The position numbers and the translations under genes are program-made. Below, one piece after another: positions 7,502-17,317 of a DNA stretch of 37,489 nucleotides. Under the pieces are notes generated by a model. That model ran no database searches and had not been told where the DNA came from. It was given only the letters and a program-made list of their open reading frames with translations. The stretch covers positions 1 to 37,489 of the forward strand of contig LBTY01000002.1 in the NCBI GenBank assembly GCA_000992305.1, read 5' to 3'. Position 1 is the stretch's first letter. Each line of letters starts with the position of its first letter. Source of the DNA: a candidate division TM6 bacterium GW2011_GWF2_38_10. GTDB lineage: Bacteria; Babelota; Babeliae; Babelales; RVW-14.

Positions 7502-8551
7502 ATGCTATATAAGCGTTATAGTTGTTTTTTTATATCATTGTTATTGTTTTGTGGAATTTTTACCTTTATTAGTACTTTTAATAACATAAATGCTCAAGCG
7601 GTAGAATTTAAAGCGGAAAATTTTTTGAGTAAACAATCCTCCTCTTGTATTAATGGTATTTATTCTCTTATTCGTGGTAGATCAACTGAAAAAATTAATA
7701 TTGAAAAAATTAAAGCAATTGCACCTTTGTTAATTGAAAAAATGCCGTGGTGGAAGAATTTTTTGTGCTCTACATTGTCGAATTCCTTTAGTGATAACAA
7801 CATCCGATTTTTTAAAAAATTTTTACAGCATGTTGCTTATGGGATTGTTGGTTCAAAGCGTATGTTTATTTTTTCTTTGATTTTTAATTTAGTTATGTAT
7901 TTTATGATAGACAAATTGTCTTTGTTTTTGTGTAAAAAAAAAGTTTTTAAGCCTCTTACGGAGTCACGCATTTATAAAATTGTTGGTGAATTGTGTCAAA
8001 AAGCGTGCATTCCAGTGCCTAAGTTATATTTAATGGAAGGATCAGATCTTAATGCATTTACATTAGGGTGCAACCCTCAGCATGTACTCATTGTAGTAAC
8101 GCGTGGATTATTGGAAACATTGGATGAAAATGAGGTGCGCGCTGTGCTTGCCCATGAGCTTGCCCACATTAAAAATAGAGATTTTTTGCTTAACAGAATT
8201 TTTAATCCTACAGTAATGGCTATGGGGCATACTGGTTATATGTTGTGGTGGGGTAAAAATCATCGTAATTTTTGGGGTGCCTTTGGGGCTGCTTTTATTG
8301 TATCAGTAGCGACAGATCTTATCTTGTTAGCTTTTTCTCGATCACGTGAGTATTTAGCTGATAAGTTAGGAGTTGATTTTACTGGTGAGCCCTTGGAACT
8401 TGCAAGTGCTTTGGAAAAAATATCCCCTGAAAGGCAATCTATCTTATCGGAATTATTTTCTGATCATCCTTCTATGGAAAAACGGATTACTCGCTTAAGA
8501 GAGATGGCAAAAAGATATGAAATGGTAAAAAAAGGGGAAATTTTAGCATAG
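7502..8551 (+). CDS. M48 family (HtpX-like) membrane zinc metalloprotease
   Basis: Started at the ATG at 7502 (GGGG five bases upstream), this is a 349-residue protein. An in-frame ATG at 7427 lacks a ribosome site. It carries LAHELAHI (HExxH zinc site, about 217-221) and SREYLAD (about 280-286, third zinc ligand E), then the C-terminal DHPSMEKRITRL segment typical of M48 peptidases. Hydrophobic segments lie at 8-25 (signal or anchor), about 122-140 and in the 250-280 region. Family members degrade damaged membrane proteins. The extra N-terminal part (about 33-90) contains FLSKQSSS and PLLIEKMP, matching FLQKQSPS and PLIENMP of the exported protein at 5734. It ends at a strong terminator. The family call is secure; HtpX orthology is less so. 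Confidence 0.88.
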   Translation: MLYKRYSCFFISLLLFCGIFTFISTFNNINAQAVEFKAENFLSKQSSSCINGIYSLIRGRSTEKINIEKIKAIAPLLIEKMPWWKNFLCSTLSNSFSDNNIRFFKKFLQHVAYGIVGSKRMFIFSLIFNLVMYFMIDKLSLFLCKKKVFKPLTESRIYKIVGELCQKACIPVPKLYLMEGSDLNAFTLGCNPQHVLIVVTRGLLETLDENEVRAVLAHELAHIKNRDFLLNRIFNPTVMAMGHTGYMLWWGKNHRNFWGAFGAAFIVSVATDLILLAFSRSREYLADKLGVDFTGEPLELASALEKISPERQSILSELFSDHPSMEKRITRLREMAKRYEMVKKGEILA

Positions 8552-8581
8552 ATCTTTTGCTTGACCTAATAATATAGTTTT

Positions 8582-8623
8582 AAAAAAAGAGCGCTGCATG
8601 TAAAAATGCAGCGCTCTTTTTTT
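8582..8623. terminator. Bidirectional rho-independent terminator
   Basis: AGAGCGCTGCAT (8588-8599) pairs perfectly with ATGCAGCGCTCT (8606-8617) around a 6-base loop. An A-run precedes it and a T-run follows. It separates the rightward protease gene from the leftward secretin and can serve both. Confidence 0.92.
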
Positions 8624-8627
8624 AAGG

Positions 8628-11012
8628 TTACGAAAGTTCAATGGTGGTTGCTCTTTGCCTTGAGCGTTTTTGTTTGCTTCGTGTTGCCGATCGGTGTGCT
8701 TTTTGTTTGGCAATGTATTCTGATTCTCTAAAATATGGATCATCTTTCATACGAACACTTTTTGGGTTATGTTTGCCGAGAGCAAAATCATCAATAGGCC
8801 TAAATACGCCGTTGGCGCGGTCACGCAGTGCCTGTTGTGTTGACATGTTTGAAGGTTTAAAAAACCAACGTTGGATTGGATCTTTTTCATGTGCAAAGGC
8901 ATCGTTTTTCATTATTTGATATTTTGCATAATCAAGTTTAAGTTGCGAATATTCATCACTACCGCCTTCAAATTTAGGTTTGATAATACTTGGGCGAATA
9001 AACACATAGAGATTTTGGGCTTCTTGGGTTTTAGTCTTGTCTTTAAATAATGTTCCAATAATAGGAAGATCTCCCAATAGTGGGGTTTTGGTTGTTGTGG
9101 TTTTATCAGTGTTTCGTGTCATACCGCCAAGAACAAGGACTTCGCCTGAATACAGTGTTGCTCTTGTTTCAACCCTGCGATCTAATGTCTCTGCTTCTGT
9201 TCCTGTTTCTGGTTTGAATTCATTCATTTCTATTTTTATTTTTAAATCAACAAGTCCATCAAGGTTTATTCGTGGTTCTATTTCTGCAGAGGTTGTGGCT
9301 GTTTTTGTTACCTTATTTTGAATACTTTCACCACCTTTTACGGCTTCTAATCCTCCAGGTATTATTTTTTCCTGGCTTATCTTTACATTGCATGATTTAT
9401 TATTATTGGTAACAATATATGGTTGCGATATAATATTTTGATTAGATATGTTAAATCGAGCCTTTATCAATGCCCATATATTATCGCCGGTGGGCCTTCC
9501 TAAGGTAATGTATGTAGGGTTTCCGATTCCCCCTTCATAGTCTTTTGTGGTGAGTTGAATATACTTTGTATCCATACCCGTGCTATTTTCATCGCTTGTT
9601 GGTTTACCATCAGATAAATTATAGGTTTCAAATTCGTTAATGCCGAGTCCCGGTGTTTTACCTTTAAAGCCCCAGTTTTGAGCGCCTAATTGTTTATCTT
9701 GTGTATTGTTTATATTAACAAACATAATTTCAAGTGCTATTTGAGGTTGTGGTTTGTCAAGTTTTCTAATAAATTTTTCAAGTCTGCGCCAATCATCTTT
9801 ATTACTCGCAATAATAAGACGGTTACCGCTTCCATGGGAGCTATCGCTTTGTTGTGAGGTATCGGTACCGCCATCTGAAGCAATAAAAACGTCTTCAAAA
9901 AATTTGTAGCCGGCAACAATTGGTGATTTATCTCCACCTGATGGTGGTTTTAAAATATTTTCTAAAATTGGCCGTAGTGTTTCGGCACTTGCGTAACGTA
10001 ATTCATAAATATGTAATCGAGATTCTGCTTGTCCAAGGGGGACGTCAAGGTGTTTATAGATAAAATCGGTTATTTTATCAAGATTTTTTTCGGTGCCCAA
10101 AAGAATAAGACGGTTTTTTGCACTATCGGCATAAATTTTTGTGCTGGACGAAAAATAGGTGCGTTCTTTTTGTGTTGTTGGTCCAATAAATCGAATATCT
10201 TTTTGCTGTTGATCAAGTTGGAGCATTTCATTAAAAAGGGTGTATAAAACATCAGCTTCTGCATATTTAAGTGGGATGATTTTGATTTGTTCACGCAGGC
10301 CCCCAAGATCAAGTTCTTTGATGATTTTCATGGCTGCTTTTATATTAAAGCATTGTTCTTGTAAAATGCAGCAGTTTAAATCGTTCATGATACGTATTTT
10401 TGAGTCTTCGATCATGGAGCTTAATATACCGCGCGCCATTTCTGCTTTTATATTTTTAAAAAAATAAAGGTAACGAATAACCATATCGCTATCAGGTAAT
10501 TGTTCGGGATTAGTCCCTGTTTCTGAAGAATACATGGGCAATGGTTCAAAGCCATTATCTTTGGAATGCACAATACGATACACATTATTTACCTTTATCA
10601 TGCTAAAGGAATTCATTTCAAGTAAGGTAAGTAGCACATTCCATGCACGTTCAAGAGTGAGTGGATGGCGAGTTGTGAGGGAAACTTTGATATCATTAAG
10701 TTCTTTGTGAGGAATAAGATTGATTTTTTTTTGTTCGCCAAGGTAGTCTACAACACTTGCAAGCGATGCATTTTCAAAATTAAGATAAATTGATGGGTCC
10801 TCAGTATCATCAGAAAGAATTTCTCGCGGTTGTATGAGTTCGCTATTGTGGGGTTGCTCTTGCGCCGAAACTTCCATGCCCATCATATGTGTTGGCGCTG
10901 GGGTAGCTTTGTCGTTGCTTGGTTGAGTCATTTGAGCTACTTGCACATTTGCTACTTCTTGGGCTATGAGGTTTGAAAAACCTAAAAGCGTTAAAAGAAC
11001 ATATTTTTTCAT
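8628..11012 (-). CDS. Type II secretion/pilus secretin (GspD/PilQ family), intact copy
   Basis: Secretins form the outer-membrane gate of type II secretion systems and type IV pili. This 794-residue protein has a signal peptide (about 1-17), an STN/AMIN-like segment (about 75-145: NASLASVVDYLGEQKK) and N-lobe domains (about 170-440). The secretin core at about 540-680 shows SQPYIVTNNN, GEVLVLGGM, KTPLLGDLPIIGTLF and a final FIRPSIIKP. A C-terminal extension of roughly 110 residues follows. GGAG precedes the ATG. It is the last gene of the leftward gspC-D-L-M-D operon, 24 bases after the GspM-like gene. It is clearly paralogous to the broken secretin at 13292-16071, including the extension (DPIQRWFFKP here, DPIHNWIFNP there). 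Confidence 0.93.
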   Translation of the reverse strand: MKKYVLLTLLGFSNLIAQEVANVQVAQMTQPSNDKATPAPTHMMGMEVSAQEQPHNSELIQPREILSDDTEDPSIYLNFENASLASVVDYLGEQKKINLIPHKELNDIKVSLTTRHPLTLERAWNVLLTLLEMNSFSMIKVNNVYRIVHSKDNGFEPLPMYSSETGTNPEQLPDSDMVIRYLYFFKNIKAEMARGILSSMIEDSKIRIMNDLNCCILQEQCFNIKAAMKIIKELDLGGLREQIKIIPLKYAEADVLYTLFNEMLQLDQQQKDIRFIGPTTQKERTYFSSSTKIYADSAKNRLILLGTEKNLDKITDFIYKHLDVPLGQAESRLHIYELRYASAETLRPILENILKPPSGGDKSPIVAGYKFFEDVFIASDGGTDTSQQSDSSHGSGNRLIIASNKDDWRRLEKFIRKLDKPQPQIALEIMFVNINNTQDKQLGAQNWGFKGKTPGLGINEFETYNLSDGKPTSDENSTGMDTKYIQLTTKDYEGGIGNPTYITLGRPTGDNIWALIKARFNISNQNIISQPYIVTNNNKSCNVKISQEKIIPGGLEAVKGGESIQNKVTKTATTSAEIEPRINLDGLVDLKIKIEMNEFKPETGTEAETLDRRVETRATLYSGEVLVLGGMTRNTDKTTTTKTPLLGDLPIIGTLFKDKTKTQEAQNLYVFIRPSIIKPKFEGGSDEYSQLKLDYAKYQIMKNDAFAHEKDPIQRWFFKPSNMSTQQALRDRANGVFRPIDDFALGKHNPKSVRMKDDPYFRESEYIAKQKAHRSATRSKQKRSRQRATTIELS

Positions 11013-11036
11013 AACGGCGCTCCGCTTAGTAAACGT

Positions 11037-11603
11037 TTAAAGATTTTTTTGATCAAAACCTTTTTTCATAATTTTTGTTGCAATAACAATATCAATAATG
11101 ATTTTTTTATCTTTTTCGCGATCTTGTTTTATGATCAAATCTTTTATATAAATAATTTCTTTTTTTTCAAGTTCAATAAGTAATTGAACAAGCTTTTCAG
11201 TTGTCAAGTCTTTAAAGGTTGTTGAAATTGCGTGTTCATCAAAACGGTCTGTTGAGGTTACAACGCGGGGAGCCCAGTCGCCTTCGGGTGTGACTGCATG
11301 TTCCTTGCAAAAAGATTCAAAAAAACTTGAAAGTGAAAAGTCTTTATTTTGATCAAAAAGTTCTTTTAAACGACGTTCCTCAAAAACCATTTTTTCATCG
11401 TTTGCGAGTATTTTTATTGTTTTTTGCGATAATGTTTCAATTTTTTTTATTTCTGTGATGAGGTTGGCACTCGTTACATACACAAAATACATAATGCCGC
11501 CAATAACCAGTGCAACGCTTGCTAAAAAAAGTAATAAATAGTTTTGAAATTGCTTTTTGTTGAGACCTTCAACAAAAGAAATAATTGGTTTTAGATATTC
11601 CAT
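11037..11603 (-). CDS. GspM/PilO-like inner-membrane assembly protein
   Basis: This 188-residue protein has one N-terminal transmembrane segment (about 21-43), a coiled coil (about 45-85) and a small alpha/beta periplasmic domain. That is the layout of GspM and PilO, which pair with GspL/PilN in the inner-membrane platform. Sequence conservation in this family is low, so the call rests on the layout and on position directly after a GspL/PilM-N protein and before a secretin. Its start lies 3 bases after the previous stop, with no strong ribosome site, so coupled translation is likely. Confidence 0.7.
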   Translation of the reverse strand: MEYLKPIISFVEGLNKKQFQNYLLLFLASVALVIGGIMYFVYVTSANLITEIKKIETLSQKTIKILANDEKMVFEERRLKELFDQNKDFSLSSFFESFCKEHAVTPEGDWAPRVVTSTDRFDEHAISTTFKDLTTEKLVQLLIELEKKEIIYIKDLIIKQDREKDKKIIIDIVIATKIMKKGFDQKNL

Positions 11604-11606
11604 GTG

Positions 11607-13295
11607 TTATTTTTCTTTCATGGTTACTTTAAGGTTTACGGTAATACGGATGCCTTTATCACCGTCGGCGCTTGTATCTGGCTCGGCAATAAGTGTAAAA
11701 AAGTTAGGCTGTTCTCTGAATTTTGCATCAAGGTTTGCCCAGTCGCCAAAGTGAAAGCCACTTCCTTTTTTTGATTTAAAGTATCCTTCGAGTGTTACGT
11801 GTATTTCATTATTTTCTTGACTGTTAATTGCAACTTCTAGAATAGTTAATTCATCATTATATTTTTCCAAAAGCGTGGTAAGTTCAAGAACTATTCTGAG
11901 AGGGTTAAGTTTATATATGTCAGAAAAAGAAGCCCACAGTTCGGTACGTTCTTGGAGTACTTTTTCAGCTTCTTTTACCATGGCGGTAAGTGTTAATTTT
12001 TTAGTTTGTTTTTCTTTGGGTATGATATTTTTAAGCTGCGATATGGCTTTATTATTTGCGCTATCAAGGGCATCTTTTAGCTTATTTATTTGTATATACC
12101 CATTAAAACTAATAAAACCAATGATGCTTACAATAATAATGAGCGCGGTTATTGCTTGTTTTATGATTATTGGTCGGTGAAGAAGGGTAAATTCTTTCTT
12201 GCGTAAATCAAATAATTCTTGCGCTTCTGACGGCAGAGCAACGCCAAGTGTAAGTGCATACGCACTCCAATCAATGGAAGAATCTTTAAGTGTATAGACA
12301 TACTGCGGAGAGAGGAGTATTTTTTTGCTATCAAATGCCTCTGTTGGAATTTGCAGCGTGTCAGCGCTAAATTTCATAAGGCCAGGTATTAAAAGTGCTT
12401 TGCCAATAAAGAGTAAACGGCCGATGCCTTCATAAAAATTAAGTTTTAAACTAAAGGAATTGAGGGTAAATTGAATATCGTGAAAAAAGTTAATAAAATG
12501 TTTTTGTATTATTTTAGTGGTGGTTTCATCATGAGAAACTGAAATGCCTTGATCGTACAGTTTAGCAATGATTTGCTCAAGGGGTATGTTGACTTCTTGC
12601 GCAATATCTTGTGCAATATTAATAATGCCGCGAGGAATACTTCGAGTAAGGCGTAGTTCACCTTTTTGTAAAAAAGCAATTCGCGTTGCATAATGTCCTA
12701 CGTCAATAAGTGCACTGGCATTTTGAATATTGCAATATTCTGTAATTTGTTGATAAAGATTATATGCTGCAAAAAGATCAATGGTAATTGAAGTTGGAAT
12801 GATGTTTGCCTGAGTATAAATATCAAGAATTGTTTGCAAGTCTTGTTTGCGTACGGCAGCAACAAGAATTTGAGCGGTGTTTTTTTCATGATCTTTTTTG
12901 GTAATAATAAAATCAATAATCGCTTCATTTACCGCAAAAGGAAGCATTCCCTCTATTTCGTATGTCAGTATCATTTTTATTTTTTCAGGATCAATAAAAG
13001 GTACTTGTAATTCTTTAAACGTGACAATGGTTGCTGGAATTGCGATGCGAATATGGTCGTATCGTTTAAATTGAACAATAAGTTGTTTAAGTGCTTGTGC
13101 TGTGCGTTGTTGTAAGGTTTCTTCAGTTCCTTCTTCAAGTTTTATTGCAGCAAATGATTCTATAACTGTTTTTGATTGTTTTGCGTAAACACTGGTTCCT
13201 TGGACACAATCGTCATGAATGGTAATACCTATAATGCGACGTGAAATAAGTCGGCGGGAACCTATTTTTTCGGGTAAAAAAATCTCAGCAATCAT
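11607..13295 (-). CDS. GspL-like protein (PilM-type actin fold fused to PilN-type membrane part)
   Basis: This 562-residue protein has an N-terminal actin-like half (about 18-300), recognisable from RIIGITIHDDCVQG, YEIEGMLPF and ALIDVGHYATRIAFLQKGEL. Next come a transmembrane helix (about 377-398, AITALIIIVSIIGF), a coiled coil and a ferredoxin-like periplasmic domain. This combination is that of GspL in type II secretion, equivalent to PilM plus PilN in one chain. It anchors the cytoplasmic ATPase to the envelope and pairs with the GspM-like protein that follows. The start overlaps the end of the broken secretin (ATGA at 13292-13295), evidence that the secretin gene was normally translated to this point. 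Confidence 0.85.
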   Translation of the reverse strand: MIAEIFLPEKIGSRRLISRRIIGITIHDDCVQGTSVYAKQSKTVIESFAAIKLEEGTEETLQQRTAQALKQLIVQFKRYDHIRIAIPATIVTFKELQVPFIDPEKIKMILTYEIEGMLPFAVNEAIIDFIITKKDHEKNTAQILVAAVRKQDLQTILDIYTQANIIPTSITIDLFAAYNLYQQITEYCNIQNASALIDVGHYATRIAFLQKGELRLTRSIPRGIINIAQDIAQEVNIPLEQIIAKLYDQGISVSHDETTTKIIQKHFINFFHDIQFTLNSFSLKLNFYEGIGRLLFIGKALLIPGLMKFSADTLQIPTEAFDSKKILLSPQYVYTLKDSSIDWSAYALTLGVALPSEAQELFDLRKKEFTLLHRPIIIKQAITALIIIVSIIGFISFNGYIQINKLKDALDSANNKAISQLKNIIPKEKQTKKLTLTAMVKEAEKVLQERTELWASFSDIYKLNPLRIVLELTTLLEKYNDELTILEVAINSQENNEIHVTLEGYFKSKKGSGFHFGDWANLDAKFREQPNFFTLIAEPDTSADGDKGIRITVNLKVTMKEK

Positions 13296-16071
13296 GCTTT
13301 GCCCTTTTGGTTAAAATGTTGTTTATTATATGCAAGTGCTGGATTGTTTGATAAAAAATCTTTGAGTTTATTTCGTTTTTCCATGTCGATAGTGAGTGTC
13401 GGTTCTTGATTGGTTTCATCGGTACTTATGAGATTTTTAAATTGTGTTCGCTGAGGTTCTGTTGCCTGAATGGAGAGTGGTGATTCTATAGTGGTGTTGG
13501 TAGGAGAAGGAATTGTGGGTTGCACTGTTATTTGATGATCAGTATGTGTTTTTTGTAACGTTGCTACGTGTGTGGTGGGTTGAGCTTCTTGTTCGAGGGG
13601 GTTTTGGGCGATAGGTTTTTCAAGCGGCGGTGGAGGTGTTTCTTGTAGGCGTGGCGCGCCCTCATATGCTATATCGCGTGCAAGTTCTTCAGCTTCCTCT
13701 TTTTCTTCTTTGGCATCTTGAGTTTTTGTTGCAGCTCTATAATAAGGATCATCTTGAATGTTTACCGTGGTAGGTTGATAACGTGCATTGGCAAAGTCGA
13801 TAACTTTATGTGAATAATTTTCACGTTCAGGATTAAATATCCAATTGTGAATAGGATCTGGTGTGCGTTTTGTTTGTATTGATTGTTCTATGCTATCAGT
13901 TACGTTGTGGAGCTTCATTTTGGTGTACGTGCCAATGCCAGGGGATTGTCGTGGTTTTATAATGGTTGGGCATAGAAATATAAAAAGATATTCTTTAGCC
14001 ACTGTTCGTGCTTGATTTTTAAAAAACCACCCAACGAGAGGAAGATCGCCCAATAATGGTGTTTTGTATTTATTTTCAGTTACTTTTGTTTTTACAAAGC
14101 CACCCAAAACAAGAACTTGTCCATCCGCAATGCTGACATTTGTTTGAATGTTACGATTAGTTGAGTTATTGCCAGCTGTATCTGTAAATTCCTTAATTTC
14201 TGTGCTTAACTCCATTCTTATAATACCATCAATATTGATTTGAGGTGTTATATTAATTGTGGTTCCATCATTTACTTCTTTATATCCTTTCATGGTACCG
14301 CTTTCTTGTCCTAAAACACGCTTTGACGATCCAACAGCAACGGATGCTGCAACTTTATTGCCAACAGTAATAAATGGTTGTGAAATGATTGTTGCATTTT
14401 TTTCTTCTTTAAGCATTGAAAAAACAGCCCAGAGATTATCTTTTTTTCCAAATGTTAAAACAGAAAGCCCTTTTTGTGTGGTTATTTGTGTAATCATATC
14501 TCCCAATAGTGAATTTGGACTATCGGTGTTGTCCAAGGATAAGGATGGTCCTTCCGTATTTGTGACTGCTGATTGAAATCCTATATTTTGCCCCAAGGTA
14601 TGAGCTTTTTTAGGATGTATGTTTCCACCTATTTGTTTACGATCATCAACGGTTACCGCTACCATAAGCGTTTCAATGGCAACTTGCGGCTGTGGTTTGT
14701 CAAGATCTTTGATGGTTTGTTTAACAAGGCGCCAGTCAACTTTGTCGGAGCTCGAGACAATGAGTCGATTACCGTCTTTATCAACATTAAATTTCATTGC
14801 TTTAAATTGTTTTACGCCTCCTCGTATGGCGCCGTATTTTGTTGCGGCATCGCTTGAGCCTTGTTGGGTGACGGTTTCTAATATATCTTTAATTTGGCTT
14901 GCATCAGTATGTTGTAGTTCGTAAACATGTAATGGTGATTTTGCGCCTTGGAGCTCTGTGTCAATGTGGTTGACAATAAATTCCTCAACTCAATTTTTTT
15001 AATTGGCTTTGGGGCTCCCATTAAAATTAATGCATTGGTTCGTTCTTCTGCTATAATCCTTGTTCCTTGGGGAAAAAATTGTGTGCTACTTTCGGTTGCT
15101 TTTCCTAAAAGTCGTGCAAGGTTGCTTACTTCTGGTTGTTTAATCATGGTGTCTAACAATTCTTTTACGTCTTTAGCGTCAGCATTTTTAAGGCGGATAA
15201 CCGATACAGTTTCTGCTGTTCCAATTTCATCAAGCTCTCGAAATACTTTGAGCGCTGCTTTAACATTGAATGATTTATCCGTAATAATAAATGCGTTAAG
15301 ATCTTGCAGGGGTACAACGGATTTTTGTGCACTCAACATTGATTCTAATAATTCTTGAGACTCAGTCGTTTTTAGGTTGCTTAAAAACATAACATATCGG
15401 ATGTTTTCGTCATTATCTGGTAGGGTATCGGCGCTTACATTAATATATGATGGGAGAGGTTGTTTTACTTTTTGGTCTTTGGGAACTATTTTATGAACAT
15501 CTCCAACACGTATAATGCTAAATCCTGCAATATCGATGATGGTTAAGAAAATATTCCATGCACCATCAATAGACAGTGGTTCACGCATGGTCAAAGATAT
15601 TTTATTTCCTTCAACTGTTTTGTCAGGGATGAGATTGAGCTTTTTGATTTCGGCAATGTAATTAATAAAATTTGAGAGCTCAGTATCATTGAAATTGAGA
15701 TAAATATTGTTTTCTTCGTGTGTATCTTCCTGTTCTTTGGATGTTGCGGTTAGGGGTGGGGCTTCTTTTTCTGGCTGATTTCTCGATTGTGTTTGCTCAG
15801 ATTCAAGTATTTGGTTAAGCCCGGCTTGAGGTTCTGCCATGGGTTGCGCTGTTTGAGCCGCGGGCGTAGGCATTTGATCGCTTACTTCACTTTGTTGAGT
15901 GCTTTCTTGTGGTGGTTCTACCATGGGTTCTTCAGGTGTCGGGTCTTGCTTATTTATGGATGCGTTATCGTCCATCATGGTTTCCATGCATGCCACATTT
16001 CCAGAATTAATCAAAAGCATAAGGCATGTTGTTTTAAGGGCGAGTTGGCGCAGGTTTTTGCGTAGCTTCAT
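13292..16071 (-). pseudogene. Type II secretion secretin (GspD family), disrupted by a frameshift
   Basis: Two leftward frames (16071-14878 and the frame that ends at 13292) are the front and back of one secretin. The front part has a signal peptide, a Pro/Glu/Gln-rich stretch, an STN-like region (ENNIYLNFNDTELSNF) and N-lobes up to GAPKPIKKIE at about residue 360. There the coding strand carries TTGAG twice in tandem (14984-14993). Removing one copy joins the frames as KKIEEFIVNHIDTEL...SPLHVYELQ, which aligns with KITDFIYKHLD...SRLHIYELR of the intact secretin at 8628. The repaired protein would be 924 residues, with a full secretin core (GQVLVLGGF, KTPLLGDLPLVGWFF) and a long Pro/Glu/Thr-rich tail. 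As written, only a truncated protein of 397 residues is made, unless there is a sequencing error or slippage. Confidence 0.88.
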
Positions 16072-16097
16072 AATTCTTTCCCATCATTGAAAAAATT

Positions 16098-17249
16098 TTA
16101 TCTTACACGTGTATTACGAAGTCTTGTTTTTAAGTTATTGAGTAATCGATTTCTCACTTCGGCAAGTGCTTCATTATTTTGTTTAGGTGCGTGTTGTTTT
16201 TTAAATTCACGTATTCTATGCTCACGTTCTTGAAGTCTGCTTTTTTGCAGTTGGGCGTCAGGTGAGCTTCCTGGTTGAGGTTGTGCGGTAGGTTGAGCAC
16301 CTGGTGGTAAAAGTGCCTTTTGTGTTTTTTCAATATGTTTTAGGGTATACAATAATTTGATTGGTGTGTTGCCGCGTAAAAGTTCAACGGTAATTGTTTC
16401 CCCTTCTTTCATGGCGGTTACTGCATCAAATAAAGCAATGCGATTTTCAGGAGTTGTTGTGCTTTGTGCGTTGATTGTTGTGATGATGTCATTTTCAATC
16501 AATCCAAATTGAGCCCCAATACTTTCAGGATCAAGTTTTCCAATGCGAATACCAATAGGATTTCCCTCGCTAAAAACGGTGCCTATAACGCTAAAGCGCT
16601 CGAGAAAAAAACCAAGAGTTTCGATTTCTTCTTCAAATGCTTTTGGATCAACTTCGAATTGTTGATCACTTACTTTTTTTATAATTTCATCCCACTTTTT
16701 TGTGCTTTCTGGCATAAGTTGGTTGCTGCGTAAATAGAAGGTTTCGTGTTGACCGTTGGAGCGAATAAAAATGATTCTATTTTGTGCGATTTTGATTATT
16801 TGAGCATCTTTAATTTTATCGCCAAGATGGTAAATGTCTTCTTTGTTTGTTTCGTCAGCAATCATTGCAATACTTTTGTATTCATCGGCGGCGACAATAA
16901 GTCCTTTAATGCTAATGGTTAAAGGAGCGACAAAATCAACGGTTTTAATTTCTGGGGTTGGTGGAATTGTTGGTATGCGTGGTTCAGGAATAGGAGTTAT
17001 AAAGCTTTTTTTTACAATGCGCGTTTTTTCTGTTTTTACAAATGTTTTGAAAATATCGCTTAAATAAATCTTTTCCCATGTTTTAATGGTTGTAGGTGCA
17101 CTTTCTTGCCGATCTGGTCTATATTCCTCCGAAACTATACGTTTTAACCGTAATATTGGCGGTTCTTGCGCAAGAAAAGAATTGGCAAAAACTGCAAGGC
17201 CTAATACGATAAGAAGTGAACTATTGACTACCCACAACCCTTGCGTCAT
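16098..17249 (-). CDS. GspC-like type II secretion protein with PDZ domain
   Basis: This 383-residue protein has an N-terminal transmembrane helix (about 7-27), a proline-rich linker and an HR-like beta domain (about 105-180, with LTISIKGLIVA and IYHLGDKIKDAQI). A PDZ domain follows (about 215-300: ESIGAQFGLIENDIITTINA). That is the GspC layout, in which the HR domain contacts the secretin. The C-terminal tail is Pro/Gln-rich and then basic, longer than usual for GspC. GGAAG lies 7 bases before the ATG. It is the first gene of the leftward secretion operon, followed 26 bases later by the disrupted secretin. No gspE, gspF or pseudopilin genes lie in the window, so the rest of the system must be elsewhere if it exists. 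Confidence 0.82.
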   Translation of the reverse strand: MTQGLWVVNSSLLIVLGLAVFANSFLAQEPPILRLKRIVSEEYRPDRQESAPTTIKTWEKIYLSDIFKTFVKTEKTRIVKKSFITPIPEPRIPTIPPTPEIKTVDFVAPLTISIKGLIVAADEYKSIAMIADETNKEDIYHLGDKIKDAQIIKIAQNRIIFIRSNGQHETFYLRSNQLMPESTKKWDEIIKKVSDQQFEVDPKAFEEEIETLGFFLERFSVIGTVFSEGNPIGIRIGKLDPESIGAQFGLIENDIITTINAQSTTTPENRIALFDAVTAMKEGETITVELLRGNTPIKLLYTLKHIEKTQKALLPPGAQPTAQPQPGSSPDAQLQKSRLQEREHRIREFKKQHAPKQNNEALAEVRNRLLNNLKTRLRNTRVR

Positions 17250-17317
17250 GTTATTTCTTCCTTTTTGTTTTTTAATAACGGTTTATAACTCTAAACAAGG
17301 AAACCTTAACGTTTTTT

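Noticed and set aside
13292..14797. The back half of the broken secretin as a separate gene with an internal start
   Set aside because: It lacks signal peptide and N-terminal domains, and one 5-bp deletion joins it in frame to the front half with a junction that matches the intact paralogue.
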